The notes beneath the pieces are model-generated. The model did not search any database and was not told the origin of the DNA. It saw only the letters and a list, made by a program, of their open reading frames with translations. Positions 58,401 to 64,000 of a stretch of 64,000 bases of DNA are shown here, one piece after another. This stretch comes from Isoperla grammatica (lineage: Eukaryota > Arthropoda > Insecta > Plecoptera > Perlodidae), in the NCBI GenBank assembly GCA_945910005.1, contig OX246746.1, forward strand, positions 25,505,075 through 25,569,074, written 5' to 3'. The translations under genes and the position numbers were made by a program. Numbering within the stretch: position 1 is the stretch's first letter; every line of letters begins with the position of its first letter.

Positions 58401-61400
58401 TTACCAAATTTCAATAAAAATACAAAAAAATTGTGTTCAAATTTTTTACAGACGTCAACCAAATATATTACCTAAAACTATATTCCCCCCCCCCACCCCC
58501 CCCCCAAAAAAAAATAACATAGTTTCGTTTTTACAGCTGGTAGAGTGTTGGGGCTTTATAAACCTCACCCGAGTGCTGGTGTAATAAAATAGCGTGCGAG
58601 TGATGCAGGGTTAATGCAATTATGTTCAAAATGGGCAAAATACTCACAATTTAACTGAAAAAATGCACTTATTGGCATGAAAATCGAATTATCTGTGTAT
58701 ATGAAAGCATGTAAGAAATTCACACTTTTCCATACATTTCACAGCATTTTAGCTTCACATGTTGTGATAGACTCCCTGCGACCAATAATGTTTTGACATT
58801 CGGAGAGTCAACATTTAAAATATATTGACAGTCAAAAAGTAGCCATGCTAGCTCAATCGAAAACTGCCATTTTTAGGTAGTTTGTGTTCTTTACAGACTT
58901 TCTTTCCACTATATATGACGTAGGTAATGCAAATCCGAGCATCAAAATTTACTTAGGCCTATATTTTTCTTTTTCCTATCAAGTGTAATTAAATGCTATT
59001 TTTGTGGTTAAATCGGTAAAATAGATTATATAATGAATGCGGTTTTCCCGTATCTATAGTAATGAGCTTTGAAATTTTAATCAAAGCAAAACATATTAAA
59101 TAGTTGGTTATTATAATGCATTTATCAACATTCAGCACACAAATAAATGTATAACGGTTAGACAGAAATAGTCATTGTCAAGAATCGTCAAAGGTAAATG
59201 TGGTTCTAGAAGAATAGATGCAATGTCAGCTGGTAGAGACAAAAGAGAGAAAATGTCTTATACATATATTTACTCTATTTTTGGGGAGAGTAAAGTGAAA
59301 TGAAAACTGAGAAGCAGAATGAAATATAAACATGCTAGCTACAGTGTAAAATCTAAACCGATATGAAAAAACAACCTTGAAAGCTAAACCTCTTGTTCAC
59401 ATTGGAATTGTCAAGTGTGTAGGTATCAATGCAAAATACACGTTTGTTCCTCTGTACTGCAATGCACTAGAGGTCTGCACGAGCCTAAATATAGAAGCCC
59501 GGCCTGGCCCGGGCCCGATATTTCAGCCCCGGGCCCGTACTGAGTAAGCTAATCAAAGCCTGGGCCCGGCCCAGGCCCGCCTGAAGTGTAAATTGGCCCG
59601 TAAAGGCCTGTTTAACTGTTAAAGCAGCAAGTTGATTTCTATAGTATTTGGCAATGAATACGAACGACAGGGTGGGAACAAAAAGGAGATTGGATGAAAT
59701 GAAATTAGTAACTATTGCCAGTGAAAGTATGTAACGAAAAGAATTACAACACAAATGTTGTGACCGGAAGTTTATACTATTTCGGGTTGTTTTAAGTTTC
59801 GGAAATGTTGGTAAAACATTACTTTTTTTTCATTGCAATTAAAAAAAAAATAAAGAAGACCGAAAAATCCCGCCTCGTTCAGTGAAATGTAGGTCCAGGC
59901 CCGGCCCGGGCCCGTTTTAGTAAACATATCAAGGTCCGTACCCGTGCAGACCTCACAATGTACATACCCGTGGATTAGATCTTTTCTATCAACGAATGAA
60001 GTAATATACGTACACTTTATAAACACTGTGGTCCATCAAGATGTCCTACTAGCCCAGCCTTGCATGTGGCAACAATCATGTTGTGTGTTGTAGGCCTACT
60101 TTGAGTGAACATTTTAACATACCTGTGTCTATGGTTGGTGTAGATGGAGACATAGGGACTAAAATATTTCTTTCTCCTCATGGCACGGAAGTCATGGACA
60201 AAACGTCTAAAGGTCTTTGTGGCTCCGTGGATATTACCTAAGAAACCGGCAAATGTACAATATACGTTCAAGTCAAATGTAAACCTAGATAGTAGGTACT
60301 AAAAAAAAAATTAAAAAAAATAAAGATTACTGTCTACACCTAATTGAAAATATGTGTGGTAATTTTAATTGTAAGTTGCAATATTGATTTGAAATATTGG
60401 CTTTATTTGTTTACTTATGAACGAACTTATGCCTAAAGCCAATGAGGCAGCAATCTAGGCCAGGATCCGAGTGGCTGGATCGGACTTGATTCAAATCTGA
60501 TACCATATGAGGATCGAGTTGTGAATGTGTTGTTGACGAAATGAAATAGAGGTACCCACGTATTCAGTTGGCATAGACCTAACATTGATGAAGATGAAAT
60601 AGAGGTAGGTATTCAGTTGGTGTTCCATTGAAGATGAAATAGAGGTAGGTATTCAGTAGGCGTACCATTGATGAAGATGAAATAGAGGTAGGTATTCAGT
60701 TGGTGTTCCATTGAAGATGAAATAGAGGTAGGTATTCAGTAGGCGTACCATTGATGAAGATGAAATAGAGGTAGGTATTCAGTTGGTGTTCCATTGAAGA
60801 TGAAATAGAGGTAGGTATTCAGTAGGCGTACCATTGATGAAGATGAAATAGAGGTAGGTATTCAGTTGGTGTTCCATTGAAGATGAAATAGAGGTAGGTA
60901 TTCAGTAGGCGTACCATTGATGAAGATGAAATAGAGGTAGGTATTCAGTTGGTGTTCCATTGAAGATGAAATAGAGGTAGGTATTCAGTAGGCGTACCAT
61001 TGATGAAGATGAAATAGAGGTAGGTATTCAGTTGGTGTTCCATTGAAGATGAAATAGAGGTAGGTATTCAGTAGGCGTACCATTGAAGATGAAATAGAGG
61101 TAGGTATTCAGTTGGTGTTCCATTGAAGATGAAATAGAGGTAGGTATTCAGTAGGCGTACCATTGATGAAGATGAAATAGAGGTAGGTATTCAGTTGGTG
61201 TTCCATTGAAGATGAAATGAGGTAGGTATTCAGTAGGCGTACCATTGATGAAGATGAAATGAGGTAGGTATTCAGTAGGCGTACCATTGATGAAGATGAA
61301 ATAGAGGTAGGTATTCAGTAGGCGTACCATTGATGAAGATGAAATAGAGGTAGGTATTCAGTAGGCGTACCATTGATGAAGATGAAATAGAGGTCGGCTT

Positions 61401-63521
61401 TATTCCAGACTTCGGCTCCCAGCAGTCGAATCTCTTCAACGCCACAGGATTTAATAAGTTCAATAATGGGCTCGTCATCCACGTCGGTTGTAACGTGGGC
61501 CAGAAGTGCGAGGTTTTTGACGAGACCACAACCCTAGAGGAATTAAAATTACTATTACAGCAGTTATCTAGAGACCAGGACAATGATATATGCAGATGAC
61601 ATCGTGGAATTGGGAAACAGTGCTGAAGAAGTGCAACACAAGGTGGATAAATAAATAAATAAATTCATATTTAGAGTCTACTCACTCAGTAATGAAACTG
61701 ATTTTCAGTGGGGGACTTCAATAAAACAATAAATGGAATACGGTGACAGGAGAATTTGGCAGAAGTGGAAGGTTAGCAGTATGAAAAGTGAGTTATTAGT
61801 GATGCAAAGAAGGAAAAAGTCCACAAGACTGAAAAAGAGAATCACACTGAGGGGAGTGGAACTGCAGGAAAAGAAAGAATGCCAATATCTAGGAAGTATG
61901 GTGACAAATGAAGCAAAGATAGGGAATGAGGTAAAGCGAAGAGTGGGACTGGCAGAAAAGTTGTACCAAAAGGTCAGGAAGCTGGTTTGGAATGAGCATT
62001 TTCCTAAAAAGATGTAAAATGCTGAGCTGTATAAGCAATATTACTGACCAATATTAACATATGGTGCTGTGACATGGGTGATGGGGTGGAAAGAAGAAAG
62101 TGCACTACAGGCAGCTGAGATGAAATTCATCCGCAGTGTGGCAGGTGTCAGTAAGTTGGACAAGATACGAAGTAGTGTGATAAGGAAGAAAGTGGGAGTT
62201 GAGAGCCTCAAGTTCAAGATGGGCAGGGACCGACTACAATGGTACGGACACATGAGAAGAATAGAGAAACATAGAATCCCAAGACAAGCCTTTGAGTTAG
62301 TGAATGAGCAAAGAAGAGTGGGAAGACCTAGAGATAGATGGCAGGACCTGGTACAAGCAGATGTGGAAGAGAGAGGAGAGGATTGGCCAGTGGTAGATGA
62401 TTGAGAAAGATGGTGGGAGGACAGAAAAAGGATGAGAGAGTTGGTGGAACGGCAAAAGAAATTCATTTACGAAGAGAATGAAGTTGAAGAAAATGATGTG
62501 TCGAGCTTGGCATGCTGATACTGATTCCTGGAATGCCCAAGATCAATGGTGGAAACACCCCTTTACCCAACTAAATGATGTTGGAATAAAGAGTAGCGAT
62601 ATATATATATATATATATAGTATATACTACAGCAGAAGGTGTGAACACCATGCAAATCATGAGTCACCCCCAAAGAGTAAATATCGGTGATGATTGGAGC
62701 TACATGAAAAAAGTGTTTTCAAATTAAATTAACATCTATTTTACTGAAATATGGTATTTTGGAGCTCTATTTTTCGGGAGCGGGGAATTGAAAAATCTTC
62801 GTTCAAAGTACCCTACATATTTGGTACATTGTATCTACCCATAATTTTATATAATAAATTATATATAAAATTACAAATAGGTCTAGGCCATGACTGCTAA
62901 AGCCAGCATTGCGCAAGTCAATGGTCATTCCTTTGCTCGAGCTATGTGACAACTTTCAAACGACTAATCAATTCGGCCGGAATCGATTGCTCGACAATGA
63001 ATGCAATCTCCGTTGACAAGAACCGCTGTAATGAAAGATGGAGGCCGTCAAGTAATTTGGTATGGATTTTCGTAACAGGAATTTAAATGTATAAGTACAT
63101 TTTTGACGTTTAGTCTTGAAAACCAGTTATATTGCACCTATATATTTTAGCAACTTTTGTCGCCGATTCAATTTTCATATATATTCATGAACCGCAAGAC
63201 ATGAAACGCCCACAAATGAAAAAAAAGTAAATTACTCGAGTCATTTCACATTTATCGCATTTGCGATTTTCAGGTAGCTCCAGTGATGATACAACTAGGA
63301 GCATAATGTGAATACATTACCTCTCCTTCAGGAGTGTCGCTCGGACAGAGCATGCCCCACTGTGAAGGATGCAACGACCTGGGGCCAGACACCTTCCGAG
63401 TCTTCTCAAACTGCGAGTCCACTCTCGTCATCATCCCGAGCGCAGAGATGTAAGACAGCCTGCTCAGGACTTGAGTCACTCCGTGACGCTCCATGCGAAA
63501 CCGTTTGATAGTCCAGTTTCC
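40425..63521 (-). CDS. POLR3B: RNA polymerase III subunit RPC2 (POLR3B), C-terminal ~718 residues
   Basis: Thirteen minus-strand exons in order: 63521-63321, 61533-61371, 60237-60123, 56287-56148, 54605-54402, 51584-51375, 50609-50428, 45559-45298, 44147-43983, 43652-43527, 43000-42832, 42648-42559, 40554-40425. All junctions are GT-AG and phases agree throughout; the total is 2157 bp including TGA. POLR3B is the second-largest, beta-like subunit that forms much of the Pol III active centre and transcribes tRNA, 5S and U6 genes in the nucleus. Diagnostic blocks are [72 protein letters not shown] and a C-terminal zinc site (CNIC, then CHFC). This corresponds to about residue 416 to the end of the ~1133-residue human protein. 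The N-terminal exons lie beyond 64000. Confidence 0.97.
41323..42193. mobile_element. hAT element with relic transposase exon, TSD CTAAAAAA
   Basis: An 871-bp element in the last POLR3B intron. Ends TAGGGGTGTGCGGTTA / TAACCGCACACCCCTA and the perfect duplication CTAAAAAA at 41315-41322 and 42194-42201. The subterminal regions repeat GGTCGGTT / AACCGA. It keeps a BED-like coding remnant at 41620-41910. Confidence 0.95.
41620..41910 (+). pseudogene. Relic BED zinc-finger N-terminus of a hAT transposase
   Basis: A 96-codon frame has an acidic, basic-flanked N-terminal part and then a BED-like stretch, NIWAHFTKI followed by CAKCKYC and [11 protein letters not shown]. The first Cys pair of the BED finger is present, but the trailing His pair and the whole catalytic domain are missing. 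It lies inside a delimited hAT element, which supports the reading. BED fingers bind DNA in hAT transposases. Confidence 0.75.
43090..43430 (-). mobile_element. Penelope-terminus-like fragment split by a MITE
   Basis: CCCAACAGCTTACCTTGTAG near 43096 matches the terminus seen at 16.4, 30.35 and 54.1 kb. The hammerhead-like hairpin region (GUGACUAAGGC...AGCC on the minus strand) is split by the 180-bp MITE at 43201-43380. Confidence 0.65.
43201..43380. mobile_element. 180-bp palindromic MITE
   Basis: Inverted ends AAGGTCCGTATGCATAGT / ACTATGCATTCGGGCCTT continue through CTCAAGCC, CTCAGCCTCTCC and CACCAATCACAGA on both sides. The hairpin loop is short. Superfamily not assigned. Confidence 0.9.
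44531..45262. mobile_element. hAT element (CAGGGGTGCCCAAC ends) with relic transposase, TSD GCATAGTG
   Basis: A 732-bp element with ends CAGGGGTGCCCAACATACGG / GTTGGGCACCCCTG, subterminal CGGCCCGC repeats and the perfect duplication GCATAGTG at 44523-44530 and 45263-45270. Such ends are widespread in animal hAT families. Its right end is about 36 bp into the intron from the 5' splice site of the POLR3B exon 45559-45298. Confidence 0.95.
45026..45154 (+). pseudogene. Short relic of a hAT transposase
   Basis: A 42-codon frame inside the 44531-45262 element reads [20 protein letters not shown] and then [12 protein letters not shown]. The A-S-x-x-V-A ... K/T-P-F-x-D-G-x-F pattern resembles the region before the catalytic core in hAT transposases such as those behind GTF2IRD2- and ZBED-type proteins. 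It is too short for certainty. Confidence 0.5.
45731..45806. repeat. Short perfect-stem hairpin
   Basis: TGAGTGTTATTTGACT.GGATATC... pairs with ...GATATCCCAGTCAA..CACTCA around a repeated TATCTTTGTTA core. A small MITE or hairpin in a POLR3B intron. Confidence 0.8.
46597..47391. mobile_element. Nested hAT-like element, TSD GTATAAAG
   Basis: A 795-bp element with ends TAGGGATGTCAACGATTA / TAATCGTTTGACATCCCTA, dense ATCGATTA subterminal repeats and the perfect duplication GTATAAAG at 46589-46596 and 47392-47399. The interior is non-coding. Confidence 0.95.
47484..47945. mobile_element. Nested MITE inside the first satellite unit
   Basis: Inverted ends AAAGTTCTTGTCTTTTTAAC / GTTAAAATGACAAGAACTTT followed inward by CTGAGCCCGGCGTTT on both sides. 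It splits the first TAGGCC-rich unit, so the unit is older than the MITE. Confidence 0.88.
47946..49510 (+). repeat. 275-bp tandem satellite, about six units
   Basis: Unit starts at the AGCCTAGGCCTAGGCTAAGC motif are at about 48146, 48421, 48702, 48977, 49250 and 49502, giving spacings of 275, 281, 275, 273 and 252. Units are nearly identical, differing by a few substitutions and small indels. Each contains several TAGGCC blocks and the sequence GGGGGCACATATTTTGTG. The last unit is shortened. Confidence 0.95.
50846..50915 (-). mobile_element. tRNA-like SINE head
   Basis: On the minus strand there is a tRNA-like segment with box A TAGTTGGCAACGG (50888-50900) and box B GGTTCGAATCC (50858-50868). 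It lacks a convincing acceptor stem, and unrelated sequence follows directly, so a tRNA-derived SINE is likelier than a working tRNA gene. Confidence 0.65.
51727..52272. mobile_element. hAT-like MITE, direct repeat ATCACGG
   Basis: A 546-bp element with ends TAGGGTTCCCAAC / ATTGGGAACCCTA, subterminal CCGGGAC repeats and a shared ATCACGG flank (51720-51726 and 52273-52279). The seven-base match suggests a slightly decayed 8-bp duplication. Confidence 0.85.
52792..54087. mobile_element. hAT-like element, 1.3 kb
   Basis: Ends TAGAGCTGGACCGATTCC / GGAATCGGTCCAGCTCTA with GAATCGG repeats inside. Flanks GCTATTGT and GCTATTAC are an imperfect 8-bp duplication. The interior has a C-run (53504-53522) and open frames without recognisable domains. 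Confidence 0.85.
54096..54314. mobile_element. Penelope-terminus-type foldback
   Basis: Inverted ends TATAATGTAGGGACAGGATCC / GGATCCCACCCCTACATTATA. Inside is CAGCAGCTTACCTT and, on the minus strand, GUGAUCAAGACC...GAAAUGUC, a hammerhead-like block with the same G3/C8 change. It directly follows the right target duplication of the 52792-54087 element. Confidence 0.75.
54620..56140. other. POLR3B intron, orphan promoter-like segment
   Basis: No gene or delimited element is recognised. A TGACGTCA octamer at 55317-55324 and a CCATCTTGG YY1-like site near 55395 precede a short ATG-started frame (ATGGCGGGTAAC). The segment 55500-55800 is repeat-like. Confidence 0.4.
57329..58158. mobile_element. 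Harbinger-like element with SANT-type ORF, TSD ATT
   Basis: An 830-bp element with inverted ends GACTACATTTATCAAGCGGG / GATAAACGTAGTC (extended by GGCTGAGTCCG). The 3-bp flank ATT is found on both sides (57326-57328, 58159-58161). Short TIRs with a 3-bp duplication and a Myb/SANT-like frame fit the PIF/Harbinger superfamily. No transposase is present. Confidence 0.7.
57684..57811 (-). CDS. Myb/SANT-like exon of Harbinger-type accessory protein (partial)
   Basis: A 128-bp open exon starts [18 protein letters not shown] and continues [18 protein letters not shown] and MLDGRK. It then meets a strong donor (AA|GTAAGT). The W-x(n)-E-T-x-F-L-I-x-L-I pattern and the IAQMLDG segment resemble the first helices of Myb/SANT-like DNA-binding domains in Harbinger accessory proteins. 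The downstream exon was not found, so it may be truncated. It lies inside a POLR3B intron, on the same strand. Confidence 0.55.
58615..59459. other. Gene-free POLR3B intron sequence
   Basis: AT-rich, with no recognisable repeat boundary. Confidence 0.5.
59468..59955. mobile_element. hAT-like MITE, TSD CAATGCAC/CAATGTAC
   Basis: A 488-bp element with ends TAGAGGTCTGCACG / CGTGCAGACCTCA and subterminal GGGCCCGG repeats. The flanking 8-bp duplication has one mismatch (59460-59467, 59956-59963). Confidence 0.92.
60540..61395 (-). repeat. 40/43-bp minisatellite derived from a POLR3B exon end
   Basis: About 20 units of 40-43 bp, in two alternating forms. In gene sense both contain the exon end (CTCTATTTCATCTTCATCAATG-like, split here across the unit). 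One form then has GTACGCC, a copy of the 5' splice site; the other has GAACACC, which lacks GT. Eleven units have the GT form, including the real exon border at 61371. Near the exon the GT form is repeated four times in a row; further away the two forms alternate as an 83-bp dimer. Confidence 0.95.
61583..62510 (+). mobile_element. LINE reverse transcriptase fragment in POLR3B intron
   Basis: Plus-strand frames encode the RT catalytic box ([11 protein letters not shown] near 61583), a thumb-like part ([20 protein letters not shown]) and a C-terminal part ([41 protein letters not shown]). Several stops and shifts interrupt it. It lacks the endonuclease and most of the RT. It begins only about 50 bp upstream of the POLR3B 3' splice site at 61533, on the opposite strand. 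Confidence 0.9.
62511..63320. other. POLR3B intron, no feature besides (TA)n
   Basis: A short (TA)n run at 62600-62620. Nothing else recognised. Confidence 0.5.
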
Positions 63522-64000
63522 CTGGCAACGATCGCAAACATCTGATATTAGGCCCGGTTCCACCGAATGAACTTAAACTAAGTTTAGCCAACTATCAGTT
63601 ATTTTTAAACTGAACATTAAAGCTGGTTGCAATCCACCATGTTTCTCAAAGTCTCAGTCAGCTAACTGGAACTTATTTTACAAGCAAGCATGTGGTTGGA
63701 AAGTAAATTTAAAAATACATGGCACGGTTGTGGTGAAATCATAACCTACAAAATGAAACAGGAGACTTGTCAGAAGGAAAGTTGTGTGTCTTTTATTCGT
63801 ATCAACAGGGACAAAACCATTGAAAAACTGATTATTTTGCTATAAAATAATTTAAATATTAAATATGATTATATAATATAGGCCTATAAATAATATAAAA
63901 TACTGGATATTTACTAGTATTTAGTATATCATCGAATTCATCATGAACATAGCTTTTGTAGTACTTTCAAAGACATATTTGTTCATTTATCAGTTATAGT
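63522..64000. other. POLR3B intron continuing beyond window
   Basis: Begins upstream of the 3' splice site CCAG at 63522-63525. No further coding sequence is visible up to the edge. The next upstream exon must lie outside. Confidence 0.7.

Larger units (their letters stand above)
56505..58610. mobile_element. Possible TTAA-flanked element containing a Harbinger-like element
   Basis: TTAACCCTCGGTCA at 56501 and TGATGCAGGGTTAA at 58601-58614 are inverted with TTAA flanks, as in piggyBac-type elements, but the inverted match is short. An internal hairpin (CGCGTGGGG / CCCCACGCG at 56518 and 56693) complicates the boundaries. Confidence 0.35.

Noticed and set aside
61148..61583. Minus-strand frames with repeated [13 protein letters not shown] peptide
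   Set aside because: They are read-through of the POLR3B exon into the splice-donor minisatellite. The conserved protein ends its exon at 61371 and resumes with NIHG at 60237.

Overview
This window looks like a gene-poor, transposon-saturated stretch of a metazoan nuclear genome. Long introns with GT-AG borders, strong homology to animal proteins, and abundant hAT, Penelope and CR1/L2-like elements point to an animal. The many interspersed TAGGCC runs, together with Penelope-like elements and a THAP-DDE transposon, fit a marine invertebrate, possibly an echinoderm. That placement is an inference and is not proven here.

Two conserved host genes face each other. On the plus strand (22846-28755) lies a mitochondrial phosphate carrier (SLC25A3 type) with four phase-compatible coding exons and a predicted length of about 363 residues. 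On the minus strand, from beyond the right edge down to 40425, lies POLR3B, the second-largest subunit of RNA polymerase III. Thirteen exons could be placed with consistent splice phases; they encode the last ~718 residues. The amino-terminal third lies outside the window.

The left part (1-22.8 kb) has no recognised conserved host gene. It holds a decayed non-LTR retrotransposon on the minus strand (6.2-10.2 kb) and an apparently intact three-exon THAP-DDE transposase (12363-14722, minus). Divergent from the latter is a 311-codon ORF of unknown function with a C-terminal membrane segment (15026-15961). The rest is SINEs, foldback elements and microsatellites. The middle (28.8-40.4 kb) holds a 5'-truncated Penelope-like element, TTAA-flanked MITEs and a ~1 kb long inverted repeat.

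The POLR3B introns are filled with nested non-autonomous elements. Thirteen hAT-like elements could be delimited across the window. Eight have perfect 8-bp target duplications: CTACATAT, ATATTTAT, GCTCATAA, CTAAAAAA, GCATAGTG, GTATTTAG, GTATAAAG and TTGTTACC. Two more have one mismatch, and the remainder have partial or no clear duplication.

Three observations stand out. First, one POLR3B exon runs directly into a ~20-copy minisatellite built from its own 3' end, which repeats the exon's 5' splice site about ten more times. Second, Penelope-type termini and foldbacks carry hammerhead-like folds in which the conserved C3-G8 pair appears swapped to G3-C8. Third, a ~3.9 kb hAT-like element contains a second hAT element, a MITE and a 275-bp TAGGCC-rich satellite, all nested inside a POLR3B intron.
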